Positions 1-9,949 of a DNA stretch of 52,770 nt are shown piece after piece. How positions within the stretch are numbered: position 1 is the stretch's first letter; every line of letters starts with the position of its first letter. The notes under the pieces are model-generated. The model searched no databases. It saw only the letters and a program-made list of their open reading frames with translations, and was not told where the DNA came from. A program made the position numbers and the translations under genes. Origin of the DNA: Absidia repens (Eukaryota; Mucoromycota; Mucoromycetes; Mucorales; Cunninghamellaceae); the NCBI GenBank assembly GCA_002105175.1, contig MCGE01000065.1, forward strand, positions 1 to 52,770, given 5' to 3'.

Positions 1-287
1 AAGGTTGTGTCCAATGGATAAACTGTGCTTGAAAGCAAAAGTAGAGTTTTTTTTTTCATGTTGGTGGAGAGACGGGAGGGGAAAAAATTGGAGCGATTTT
101 TTAGCCAATCATAATCGAACATCATCACCGCGTTTTTTCATTTTTTTTTTTTAATGTTGCACGGCCGGGATGGACGTTTCTTTCCTTCCAATGAAAACAA
201 CAAACCATCGCCACAACACAACAACTGCAACATCATCAGTAGAAAAAAACAAAGAACACCCCTCAAACTTGAAAGTCCTGCAATAAT

Positions 288-2981
288 ATGATCGTAGACA
301 ATTTATTTAACAGACATACAACACAACTCTCGGCGTATGATATGTGGATGTGTGGAGACAAGGCCAAGACCTACTTCGTAAGTTTGCTTATTATTATTCA
401 TATCCTATCTCTACCGTAATACTCATCAATATTCTTTAGAAATTCGTCAATCTGGCTACCAAAGAAGCAGCTGACAAGTCTTATGGTGGTCGGTTAGAAT
501 TGACGCTGTCCTTTCGTCAAGCTTTGGAAAATCAAGAAGAATTGCTCCCCATTGATGATGTAAGAATTATCACTATCGATTACTCTGTATATTTTTCTCC
601 ATACTGACTTCTTTTTTTTTTTCTTAAAAAAAAAAATATAGCTGAACATGTTCTTCCCAAAGATGTACAAGAATGGAATGACGACCTGGTCAATCGATCA
701 AGCTACACATAAGGTGTTTACCAATCGTGTGCTTCTTCGTGCGATTAGAACCGTCCTGCCAACATCTTTGGCGAATCGGTTTCCTCTGTCCTATGACCAT
801 GGTCTTGCCCTCCAAAGAAACAAGCTTGGCCAGAGCGCATAGAGTGGTGTTTATGTCGGTCATAGGTACATGGGTCCGTTAGCTAGGGAAATGCTTCGTA
901 TTGTGGCAGAATATGACGATCCTGAGCTAGAGCAAGTTTTGGTGGTGCCTTTTTTGTTTCACATGGCCATGGCCTAAAGGCTGAAGTGACAAATCTTGGT
1001 GATTTCAAGGATGTCTTTGCTTTGGACCTTGACATGGACATGGTGTTGGATTCTCCTTCCTTGTTTGTTGATCCTTGCCTTGGAAAAGACCTCGACTATT
1101 GTGGATTCCGACGGTGCTACCCTTCCAGCAACTACATTATGGAAAGTGGATCAAGGTAGTACTCAGAAGATCAAGCATATGTCGTTGGTCAAATCCTTTT
1201 TCTATGAAGAAGACCCTCAAGACACGGAGTTGCCCAAGTCAGTGTACCGTTTGGACAAGTTCCTCCATTTTGGCGCTTTTGGTGGCTTTGATTTTTCTCC
1301 AGCGTTCCGCTCTGATAGTTATGGTTGTGGTGTCCATTCAATGAAGGCGTATCATACCTTCAAGCACCCATACTATCATCGGGACAATCATTCGAACAGA
1401 CATACTGCGCAGCTCTCGGCGTACGATATGTGGATGTGTGGCGACAAGGCCAAAAACTACTTTGTAAGTTTGCTTATCATTATTAATATTCTATATATAC
1501 CGTAATACTCATCAATGTTTTTTAGAAATTCATTAATCGGGATACCAAAGAAGCTGCTGACAAGACTTTTGGTGGTCGGTTAGAATTGACGGTGTCCTTT
1601 CGTAAAGCTTTAGAAAATCAAGAAGAACTGATGCGGACGATGATGTAAGAATTATCACTATCAATTACTGTATATATTTTTCTCCATATTGACTTTTTTT
1701 TTTTTTTTTTTTTTTTTTAGCTCTGCTTTTGAGCACACCACTGTGCAGCCCACTTTGGAACTTTGTACGCTTCTTCGGAATCGTGCAAATGCACTTAGTG
1801 AGGTTGCCAGTAACGTCTCATGGCAAGATCGGGATCGATTCGCTGCCAAACAGCTTTCTCTTGTTGCTTTCTTGGCTTGGTGTGGAACTGGTCTGTTGTC
1901 TCGGCCTGATACGTTCTCAATTTGGCGAGGAATTTCTTCGTATGCGGAAGAATCCAGTTGCACTTCTTCGGACTTGTTGCTGGTTCCGTATGCGTTGAAG
2001 TACAATTCCAATGGCCACTTGGGACTATCTGTTGCCTTGTCCCAATCCGATCTGCGTGCCATTTACCACAAGGATTACAATGCTGTTTCTTCCCCTCCTC
2101 GTCGGGTCCCAGCCAATGCCACTCCTTCAAGAGTCACTCATTTGTTGGAGGTGTCATTTGGTTTTGTGGATTCCACTCTTTCTGTTCCTGGTGATGTTGA
2201 TTCCCTCTTTGATGCTCCTGTTGTCCCTAATACTCAAGATCTGGAACCCACTGCCCCTGCGATGCTGGACCCTGTTGCCTCCCTCTTTGACTTGTCGTTT
2301 TTTGACTTCAGTATCTCGACATCTGGCAATTTTGGTTTGGTTATCTCTGCGTTCCACACGCATGGTGTTTCCAGTGACTTTGTGAAGGTGTTGGTAAAGG
2401 TTTGGCTCCACGACATGGTGAATCGCAATTCCTTGGTTCATGGCAGACCGGACATCCTCGATATGATTGACGATGTCTTTCATAACGGGGGTGAAGAACG
2501 TCTGAGCCATCCGCGCCGAACAGACACTCTCTTCAGGGTAAGCATTCAATAACATAAGGCTCACTCAATTTGAACCGTTCAGCTAACTTTTCTTTTTTTT
2601 TTAAAAAAAAAATAGGATTCCAGTTACTATCTTTTGTGCAAGTACGATGTCAAGAACCGGGGCACAATATCATCAAGTCATATGAAGCATTTCTTCCATG
2701 CTAATGATGTTGGGTCTCGACTTGATACTCTGCAGTCCGTCCTTTCCACTCGGTACTTTATGCAAACTCCCTCCTTGCGTGCTTACCGGTGTATTGTGAC
2801 GTGGCTGCGTGAAGATAGTGCTCGGTCTCCTCTGGTTGGTGTTCTGCAAGAAAATCTTTCAAGACATCTGAATTCGTATGAATTTTTGCCAAAGCTCCGT
2901 CCGGAACGTCTTGAAGCTCTGGTGACTCGTCGTGGATCGATGATTCACATCTATTCCAAGCAATTAACTTTGGATCTTTAG
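288..2981 (+). pseudogene. Unrecognised multi-exon gene family, left-arm copy, broken
   Basis: I do not recognise this family. The start is ATG at 288 (MIVDNLF). Exons with consensus splice sites are 288-377 (donor GTAAGT), 440-559 (GTAAGA), 642-1464 with breaks, 1529-1645, 1729-2538 (GTAAGC) and about 2616-2981. The third exon carries an in-frame TAG at 840-842, a TAA at 975-977 and shifts of frame near 980 and 1090, so this copy cannot make a full protein. The downstream part is open and clean: LSRPDTFSIWRGISSYAEES near 1900, then a last exon ending RRGSMIHIYSKQLTLDL at 2981. No signal peptide, membrane segment or known motif is visible. The protein-like codon use across all exons argues for a once-functional gene. 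The right-arm copy at 15203-16722 shares its exon structure. It could be cargo of a mobile element or a host multicopy family. Confidence 0.7.
312..1700 (+). repeat. Direct duplication of the exon 1-exon 2 block inside the left-arm gene
   Basis: Bases about 312-615 recur at about 1395-1700. Both blocks encode QLSAYDMWMCGDKAK followed by a donor, the same small intron, an exon starting KF(V/I)N and containing GGRLELT, then the GTAAGAATTATCACTATC donor region and a T-run. The exon-2 copies differ in phase. The upstream copy ends with a complete codon (phase 0) and the downstream one has two spare bases (phase 2). Similarity ends in the T-run before the next acceptor. Confidence 0.85.
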
Positions 2982-3329
2982 CTGCCTCCATTCCTTCGTT
3001 ATGCTTCTTGTTTTTCTCCCTCCATTCCTTCATTATGCTTTTTATTTTTCTTCCTTCATTCCTTTACTATGTTTCTTATTTTTGTTTCTTCATTCCTTAC
3101 AATGTTTATTATGCTACTCAAATAAAAATCAAAGTTTATATTTCTAAGTCTCAAAGGGCGGCTACACGAAGTGGTAGACTTTTTTTTTTTTTTTTTTTTT
3201 TTTTGGCTCATTATAGTACGCCCCTGAAAAAAAGGCTGGTTCGGTTTGAGCCAAAACCAAATTCAGTTGGTTTCTGTTAAGCCTAAAGGCCTGAAGAAGG
3301 GATGCCGTATGAAAAAAGGATCACTACGA

Positions 3330-3840
3330 TGTATCTCTAAGAGGGATTCCTAAGAGGGATTTCTCTGAGGGATCTCTTAAGAGGGATCTGCAAACTTTTA
3401 ATGACGTTAAACACATATCATTGAAGTAAAGACAAGTTTTATTGAAGCAAAAGACAAGTTCATTGAAGCAAAGACAAGTTTTATTGAAGCAAAGACAAAT
3501 TTTAGTGAAGCAGAGATATGTATTATTGAAGAAGAGACAAACTAAGCTAATCGCGACACCCCCCAAATTCTAGAATCAAAATGAAAGGGTTTCCCCATGC
3601 ATCATGTAATCCCTTTCCTGAAACCCTTCTAAACTAGTCCTAACAAAAAGCCAAGGCCATTAGGTCCACAACGAGCCAAAAACAGTGAAGAAAAAATGAT
3701 TTTTTTTGTTAAAAAAAAAAAGGGGGAAAGAAAGAGAAAGAGAGAATGAAAATGGGGGAGGCTGCTTGAAAAATCATTCAGGCTGCGTTGGGGTTTATTT
3801 TAAATCCCGTCACATAAAAATCTGGAGGCCCGTCAACCAA
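3330..3840 (-). repeat. R1 dispersed repeat, left-arm copy
   Basis: This is a minus-strand copy of the dispersed repeat R1, whose core on its own strand reads GACTAGTTTAGAAGG, then ATGCATGGGGAAACC, TTTCATTTTGA and a tail of GAATAAAA-type motifs. Here the core lies at about 3570-3645 and the tail side at 3415-3545. The mirror copy in the right arm is at about 12660-13140. Confidence 0.7.
3415..3545. repeat. Tandem ~27-base repeat (ATTGAAGCAAAGACAAGTTT)
   Basis: About five to six degenerate units of ATTGAAGCAAAGACAAGTTT follow one another. The mirror copy is at about 12980-13080, where it reads CTTCAATAAAAC on the plus strand. It is part of the R1 tail, which in other R1 copies has one or two such units. 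Confidence 0.75.
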
Positions 3841-3879
3841 AAAACCAAACCTGGAAAGACTACAGCTGTAATACCCCGC

Positions 3880-4080
3880 CTCTACGATTCAGTATAGCTT
3901 ACAGCAGTATAGCATGTAGAAGCATTTACCATAGTAGACTGGTTTTGAAAATAGATCACCACAGTATAGGGATAGAATAGCAAACAAGAATAGTATGTAG
4001 AACAGATTACCACAGTACAATATAGTAGTATGTTCATTAGTATGCAGATTAGTCTACTACAATAGAATAGCTTTGTCACC
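3880..4080. repeat. Cluster of degenerate AGTATAG / TACCACAGTA motifs
   Basis: At least eight variants of CAGTATAG, TAGTATG or CATAGTAG occur in about 200 bases, and the cluster is kept in the right arm at about 12440-12650. No reading frame explains it. It could be a protein-binding array or a decayed satellite. Confidence 0.5.
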
Positions 4081-4119
4081 CATTGTTCATTGCAAAATAA
4101 AAAAAAAAAAAAAAAAAAA

Positions 4120-4470
4120 AACTTTTATTGAATCATCAGAGTTAAGTCTATACTAAAGGAAAGAAAATCCAAGAGCTAGTTTACAAGAAAAACGGATCTC
4201 CAAAAGAGATCTGCAAACTTCTAATGACCTTGAAACACACATTAGTGAAGCAAACATAGCGATTTCTAAAAGGGATCTTCAAACTGCTAATGAAGCTTAA
4301 ACACACAGCATTGAAAGCAAACACACATTTCTCAAAACAAAGACATGTTATTTTTGAAGCAAAGGCACTGTATGTTTTATTGAAAAAAAAAGAGACAGCC
4401 CCATGATCCTAGAATCAAAATGAAAGGAGTCCATCGCTTTTCTGAACTAGTCCTAACAACAAAGCCAACA
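4120..4470 (-). repeat. Partial R1-like repeat, left arm
   Basis: A second, shorter R1-like copy contains CCTAGAATCAAAATGAAAGG and CTGAACTAGTCCTAACAA, with ATTGAAGCAAA-type tail units at 4230-4390. It mirrors about 12030-12390 in the right arm. Confidence 0.6.
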
Positions 4471-4529
4471 CCAGCTGCAGCAAAAAAAAAAAAAAGAACA
4501 ACTTTCAAGCTTGAAAGTCCCGCAACACC

Positions 4530-4860
4530 ATGATCGGTAGACCATTAAATGGCACAGACATTTCAATTCGAGTGCTTTGACTTCCAACAAACATGTCAAG
4601 ACGATGAGGATCGACAATACGTGGTTTTTACGATGACCCACCTGTCTCCATCATATACTGTAAGATGTTACATAAAATTCATCTTTTATGTCTATGCGAT
4701 TGGTACTAACCTTTTTTTATTTTATTTTGATGATAGCGCGATATCATCCGTCCTTCTGTTAAGATCACGATTTGCATTGGCCAAAGGTTTGAAATGATTG
4801 ATGTAGATCTGGCAACACATTTCAAATCCCGTCCACGTGAATTTTTCTTTTTTTTTTCTC
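4530..4860 (+). pseudogene. Second short gene start with the same leader as the MIVDN gene
   Basis: ATG at 4530 begins MIGRPLNGTDISI and sits behind a leader (CTTGAAAGTCC.GCAA then ATGATCG) nearly identical to the leader of the gene at 288. The frame closes after 16 codons (TGA at 4578-4580). A second frame from 4549 stays open to a donor at about 4662 (GTAAGATG), with an acceptor near 4738 (GATGATAG) and a continuation containing KITICIGQRFEMIDVDL. The right-arm mirror (about 11740-12020) is also broken. I infer a decayed second gene that shared promoter and leader with the first. Confidence 0.4.
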
Positions 4861-5050
4861 TCATGCTGGAATTTTGCTTAGTGTCAGGGATGACAAGATG
4901 CATGGGGAAACGTTTTCATTCTGGATCTAGGATCTTGGGCCTACCATTAGTTGACTTCATTAACTTGGTTTAGTATTAGTTTGTTCATAGTTTGTGTATC
5001 TGTATCTAAATAAAATATGCTCTCTCTTGTTTAAATTCTTCAATGAAAAA
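4820..5050 (+). repeat. R1 dispersed repeat, plus-strand copy
   Basis: It shows the R1 landmarks in order: CCACGTGAA near 4835, CAGGGATGACAAGATGCATG near 4885, TTTAGTATTAGTTTGTTCAT near 4970, AATAAAATATG near 5010 and CTTCAATGAAA near 5040. Confidence 0.7.
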
Positions 5051-5590
5051 AAAAGAGTCCCATTCGTCACTCTTTCTTGCCTGGTACATAGGATTGCCTC
5101 TTTCACTGCCATCTGTTTTTTTTTTTTTTTTTTTTTTTTTTGTAAGTGTCAACTACCGCTGTGCGGTTATTAGTAGCTGACCTTGTGAGTGTTTGGAAAC
5201 ATTGACTTTCTCTTCGAGCTGAGTGCATATGTGCACATATACATATATATGTAGATGAATGTGGTCATCTTTATAGCGTACTTGTGCATTGCTTTCTGGC
5301 TTATCAATAACTATTTACACTATCCCCAGAGACCTAGTCACGCAGTGATACGCTCACTTGATTTCTTCCTGTTCTATCATACATACCAGCTTGACTGAAT
5401 ATATCATCTCATCTGCATCACTAGTGTAACTTTCATTAGGCTCCTCACACTGCGTTCATTGTAACAGAGGGTCTGAATGAGGGGATCTATTGGATGAAGC
5501 ATGAAGGAGAGAGTAATGTGAGATTAGAAGAATTGCTCAACACTAAACTAAAACGGGAGGAATATAAAGCACACAAAGCATGAGAAATAC
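5050..5590. other. Non-coding stretch
   Basis: It contains a run of T (5117-5141) and short repeats of CATATG/TATATG near 5225-5260. No supported coding frame or RNA gene was seen. Confidence 0.5.
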
Positions 5591-6045
5591 AAAAGGCAAA
5601 TCTTTTATTGAAGCTGTTATTGAAGTACAACACCGGTCAACACTAATCTAAGGAAGGCGATTGTACAAAGGGATCTCTTGGACAATACCTGAGATTGATT
5701 AATGGGACGTATATTTCATTAAAACAAGTAAAAAGACATATATTTTTATTCAAATACAGATACAAACTATCGATAAACTAACACTAAATGAAGCTAATGA
5801 AGGCCGCCTCCCCAAAAAAAAAAGTCGACTGATCATTGCCTTCAGATCCTAGATTCAAAATGAAAAACTTTCCCCATGCATCTTGTCAGCCCTTATGTGA
5901 AATCCCTTCTAAACTAGTCGTATCACAAAACAAAAGTCCAATGGGATCTCCTGAAGGCCATAATGGTGAATGGGATTAAAAAAGAAAAGGAATAAATAAG
6001 TTGAGAAGAATGGGACATCTAATAAAAACTTACGTGGGCGGCATT
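5590..6045 (-). repeat. R1 dispersed repeat, minus-strand copy
   Basis: On the minus strand the order is head ACGTAAG/GGGCGG box at about 6030, core (GACTAGTTTAGAAGGGATTT, ATGCATGGGGAAAG) at 5845-5925 and tail (TGAATAAAAATATATGTC and CTTCAATAA repeats) at 5600-5750. It is a nearly full-length R1 copy lying downstream of the secreted peptide gene at 6283. Confidence 0.75.
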
Positions 6046-6282
6046 CAAACAATATTCGTCTTGTCTTTTGTGTAGATGGATTTTTTTTCTCTGAGTGGAT
6101 ACAAAAACAAGAAGTTCTCTGCTCTTTGGCTCTTTATTATTATTACTATTCTTATTGATTCAATGGCAAAAATAAAAAATAAAAAATAGAAAAAGGAAAC
6201 ACATAAATATCGTAGTAAAAAAAAAAAAAAACCACCCCCGCCCCCACCAATAGACGATAAGTTAGGGTCGTTTTTATTTATA

Positions 6283-6504
6283 TTAACAAGAGTAAACACA
6301 GTCTTCGATATGACAATCCGAGTGCCGGCGGCACTTGAGATAGACGTTCTTAGCATTCTTGCATCTGGCAAAGACTCCCTTGTCGTCACAGTAGTTCCAG
6401 CAAAAATCAACCGAACATCCAAAATGGCGGTATGCATTGACGAATGGATGGAAACATACCAGAGATATCAAAATAACAGCAGCAACAAATGTAAACAATT
6501 TCAT
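6283..6504 (-). CDS. Secreted 8-cysteine small peptide (defensin-like by size only)
   Basis: A 73-residue protein starts at the ATG at 6504 (MKLFTFVAAVILISLV). An in-frame ATG further upstream would add a lysine-rich stretch that spoils the signal peptide, so the internal start is chosen. Residues 1-24 form a typical signal peptide ending VNA before YRHFGC. The mature part of about 49 residues has eight cysteines with gaps of 4, 3, 8, 9, 5, 4 and 3 residues, ends in a cysteine and is rich in K, R and H. There is no intron. It is a small, cationic, secreted, disulfide-rich peptide; the spacing does not match the classical fungal CS-alpha-beta defensin pattern that I know. An antimicrobial or effector role is inference from architecture only. 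A TATA box lies about 75 bases upstream, and an R1 copy lies just downstream. Confidence 0.72.
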   Translation of the reverse strand: MKLFTFVAAVILISLVCFHPFVNAYRHFGCSVDFCWNYCDDKGVFARCKNAKNVYLKCRRHSDCHIEDCVYSC

Positions 6505-6576
6505 ATTTGTTTTTTTTTTCTTTTGTGAAATTATATATATATAAAGAAAGAAAGAAACGACCAACAGACAGGTCTT

Positions 6577-6586
6577 CTTTTATATG
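6577..6586 (-). promoter_or_regulatory. TATA box of the 8-cysteine peptide gene
   Basis: CCATATAAAAG on the minus strand lies about 75 bases before the chosen ATG. A TA-rich tract at 6531-6543 lies closer to the start. Confidence 0.5.
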
Positions 6587-6599
6587 GAAAAAGCCCATT

Positions 6600-6630
<31 letters not shown>

Positions 6631-8116
6631 TCCCAAGAGGAAAAAAGTGCCATGTTTATTGCCATAGTGGCATGAAGCATGATCAGTGTATGTCCAAAGA
6701 AGTAAAAAGTACAGAATCCGTTGTTTATTTTCTTCAACCTCTCCTCCCCTCACTAACAATCACCCACCTTTTTCTTTCTTCTTTTGATGTTCAATAGCGT
6801 CATTATCACTCCCCCCCCTTAGGTCTCCTTGAACCGTCACTCCAACCGGTTGTGTGAAAAATAGAATGACTTCCCTTTTTTTATAATTTATTTATTAAAG
6901 ATACTCAACTAGTCTAGATCAGTCTTTTTTTTTTTTTTTGTCTTTGTTTTTAATATCGAGGCACTCTTTATGTATTATGGTAGAACACGATAATTCTCTG
7001 TTGTCCTCTTCATATATCATCAGGAACGTCAACATACTTTGCAGATCAAAAAGAAGTACGTACGTACTGTAGATGGCAATATCTGTAATACTAATGATAA
7101 TCCATCACCAACCTCTCAATTGTTTTTTTGACCATTTCGTACAAAAAAGGAAGATTTATCGACTTTTTTTTTTCTTCTTTTTAAAAAAAGAGACACATGG
7201 CACATGACTAGGATATATGATGTAGAGGGTAGATGTTTGTTAGTTTTTATTATTTTATGGGTTTGCTCTCCTTTGTTGGTACGCCGACATATATTCTTTT
7301 GTGTGTTGACGTATCATCAAGTCAGGTTATTAGCATATAATATATATATTTGATAGCTGCATCCCGTGAATTTCTTCAGACTTGGTGAAAAATATGGTAA
7401 TTACAATTAATAAAGAGTTTTTAGATGCTCTATCTAGTTTTTTTATTCATTTTCGCAAGGAAACACATTTCCGATTTGTATATGGTTACATACATAAAGA
7501 ACTAGTCAATATATACAGCAGACTATGATAATGAGCATTTAGGTTTTTCATTCTTGTCAAAAAATGTGATGGGGAGCGGTTATAATCTACTGTTTTTTTT
7601 CCCAACCGCAATAAAAACACAAAATACATACACGAAAAAAAAAGTAACAAGAAGATCAGTTTTTTATTGATGGATGGATTGATATGCGATATAAAAAAAC
7701 ATAACAATCTTATGGATGCTAATCTAAGAAAGATGGAAGGGTTTCTGGTACAATCTAAAACCAATCTAAATCACTATACACTCCCATCTCCCCCCGTGGC
7801 CCCTCTCCATCGTATCGCAGGCAACATCAAAAATGGAATCCTCTTCCCTCCCCTATTGTTTTTTCCATTCCGTGATTTGTTGATGTATCTCCCACCATGA
7901 TTCTTTCTAAAAAAAAAAAAAAAAAAGGTCTTTCATTCCTTTCCCCTCCAATATTTCAAGCCAATGATAAAATACAGACTTGAGGCTTTTCGTCCGCCTC
8001 GAAAAAAAAGGAGCTTGTCACTGCACGAGTCTTAGTTACAAAAAAAAAAAAAAAAAAAAAGACAAATTACTTAATCCAAGTGAAAATGTAGTGACAGACA
8101 CCTTCCAGCAAAATGT

Positions 8117-8148
<32 letters not shown>

Positions 8149-8600
8149 GGAGGGTGAGTGGCGGAGGCTATGTGTCGGTGTGAAGAAGAAGCATAAGAAA
8201 AAAAAAAACGACAATGGTAAGAGGAGAGGCATCATGAAAAAAAAAGTAGAGATGACCTGGTCCATGAGGGTGTGGGATCGTTTTCCGCTGACTTTTTAAA
8301 ACACTACGACAACGATCAACCAAACTGCCACTGCTAATAAAAAATATACATTTGACGAAATCATAAAAACAAAAAAGAAATGCAATTTGGTGTTTATTGG
8401 AGTAGAATAAGTATATGTATATATATAAAAAAAATACCCCCAAGTAGAGAGACTATGTACAATATGTAAGCTAGTGATGGATATATATATATATATATAT
8501 ATATAAAACTAAGCAATTATGCATAGAATGTAAAGAAAATATGTATAATAAAAAGGAAAATAAAACAACGTCCCTTCGTCCATCCCTCCCTCCCCCCCCG
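6600..8600. other. Non-coding AT-rich stretch
   Basis: It holds many A or T homopolymers (for example 6602-6629, 8119-8148), a (TA)n tract at about 8481-8504 and a GTACGTACGTAC palindrome near 7057. No reading frame with convincing protein character, RNA gene or known element was seen. Confidence 0.5.
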
Positions 8601-8618
8601 GCTCCCTGCCACACACAA

Positions 8619-9923
8619 TCATTGTCGATAGTCACCGGCTTGGTTAGAATGTTGTCGAATTGTCAGAATCTTCAGTCGTCCCAATCCAGTAAAGTTCGGC
8701 TGTACATCGACGATTTCATTATTATTAATGTTGTTGTTGATGATAAAGTGGTGGCGGTGGTGGTGGTCGTTGTTGTTGTTGTTGTCGCTGTCATCGTCAT
8801 CACCACCATCATCATCGCCGTCGTCGTTGTTGAATAATAGCATCATCTCAAGTTGCAACCGCCACTGCAGCTGCTGACGCTCTTGCTGTTGTTGTTGTTG
8901 TTGCAACGTCGGTGGTCGGAATCGTGGTCGTCGTCGATCGGCCGCTACCAAGTCAGGAAAATCGGCAGCTGTCATACCGCATGCATCAAACGATAGACCT
9001 AACAAACGTTGACATCGCCATACCAGTCGCCGGATGCCCTGTGCTGTCAATTGTGGATTCCAGGAGACATTGACTCTTGTCACCACCCGGGCAAGCACGG
9101 TGCCAATGGTGTCTAAGGTTGCATCGGTGATGGCGCTCCGTTGAAGTTTCAGTTCGATCAAGTGCACGTGGGTTTGAAGGAAGGGGATGATGGTCAGGTG
9201 TTCATCGGGACCACAGGAACCTTGGATTGTCAAATGGGTGAGATGGGGCCAGAGATGCGGCGCGGTGGTGAGGACGTCCATAATAAAGCGTTCAGGATGG
9301 ACACCATACGATGACATCAACCGAAGATGCTGCGTGCCATCACCATGTTTATGCAGGTAGCCAGTCTCGGATTTGTTGAGCAAGACATAGCGAAGTGGGC
9401 ACTGGGCAAGGAAACCAAAGATACTGCCATCCATGGATCGACAGTCGGTTAAAATCAAACGTTGAAGCTGCTGGCAGTGACGGCCGAGTTGCTCGATCCA
9501 GGGGTCCACAGTGATACTGGAATGTTGCAAGTGAAGAAGCGTCAAACGTGGGTAATGGCGGGGAATGTGTTGAAAACTTGTGTTGGTGATAAGTCGACCA
9601 TACAGGATTGTCAGCGCTTCAAGCTGGGGACCCACGTGCTTCATGACATCCATGAGCTGCTTGTCCGTCAGTCGATGCAAGTTGAAATCAAGTCTTCGTA
9701 TATGGCAGCCAAAGAGATGCGTGGGATGATGTTGATGCCGTAATGAGGTGATAAAGTTGCGATACTGACCATCGCGAATCGTGCGCCGGCGCCATAACAT
9801 GGGAGTGGTGGCAAAATGGAAGGCGTGGTTGACCAGATTACACGCATAGAGATCGCGTCGGGACGTTACATTATCCATAATGACAGAGATAAGTTCAAGT
9901 GGTAGCTGGTCAAGACGTGCCAT
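8619..9923 (-). CDS. F-box protein with leucine-rich repeats
   Basis: An intronless gene encodes about 434 residues. The start at 9923 (MARLDQLPLELISVIM) is preferred because the F-box begins at once; an ATG 21 bases upstream is possible. Residues 4-50 match an F-box (LDQLPLELISVIMDNV, then LYACNLVNHAFHF and MLWRRRTI). Residues about 85-330 have irregular leucine-rich repeats of the AMN1/cysteine-containing type, with segments such as LTLLHLQHSSITV, LQRLILTDCRSMD and LIELKLQRSAITDATLD. After residue about 335 comes a low-complexity insert rich in Q, then D, N and H, followed by a last LRR-like strand (LGRLKILTIRQ). Such proteins are usually substrate adaptors of SCF (Skp1-cullin-F-box) ubiquitin ligases; the substrate is unknown. 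It is the best preserved ordinary gene in the spacer of the inverted repeat. Confidence 0.87.
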   Translation of the reverse strand: MARLDQLPLELISVIMDNVTSRRDLYACNLVNHAFHFATTPMLWRRRTIRDGQYRNFITSLRHQHHPTHLFGCHIRRLDFNLHRLTDKQLMDVMKHVGPQLEALTILYGRLITNTSFQHIPRHYPRLTLLHLQHSSITVDPWIEQLGRHCQQLQRLILTDCRSMDGSIFGFLAQCPLRYVLLNKSETGYLHKHGDGTQHLRLMSSYGVHPERFIMDVLTTAPHLWPHLTHLTIQGSCGPDEHLTIIPFLQTHVHLIELKLQRSAITDATLDTIGTVLARVVTRVNVSWNPQLTAQGIRRLVWRCQRLLGLSFDACGMTAADFPDLVAADRRRPRFRPPTLQQQQQQQERQQLQWRLQLEMMLLFNNDDGDDDGGDDDDSDNNNNNDHHHRHHFIINNNINNNEIVDVQPNFTGLGRLKILTIRQHSNQAGDYRQ

Positions 9924-9949
9924 TTTAGTGAAAATAATAAACACAGTGG

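Larger units (their letters stand above)
1..4855. repeat. Left arm of a ~5 kb inverted repeat (partner 11700-16950)
   Basis: Reverse-complementing the partner region reproduces this arm in order: the stretch before exon 1 (about 100-300), exon blocks of the MIVDN gene, its last exon (2616-2981), the R1-like block at 3.3-3.85 kb, the AGTATAG-rich block at 3.88-4.08 kb and the second gene start at 4.53 kb. Similarity stops near 4855, inside a T-run that follows a CCACGTGAA motif. The arm may begin before the window. It differs from its partner in two places. Bases 616-1395 are absent from the partner, and the partner has a foreign 1.8 kb stretch (13965-15785) where this arm has about 75 bases of exon. 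Many single-base differences show that the arms are not a recent or assembly-made palindrome. Confidence 0.85.

Noticed and set aside
1661..2130. Two minus-strand frames over the left-arm exon
   Set aside because: The plus strand has matching splice sites and homology to the right-arm gene; these frames are not conserved between arms.
3415..3545. CRISPR-like array of ~27-base repeats
   Set aside because: Units are contiguous and degenerate with no unique spacers, and the context is fungal.
8541..8837. Plus-strand frame ending in poly-valine
   Set aside because: It is the antisense of the D/N/H-rich tail of the F-box gene.
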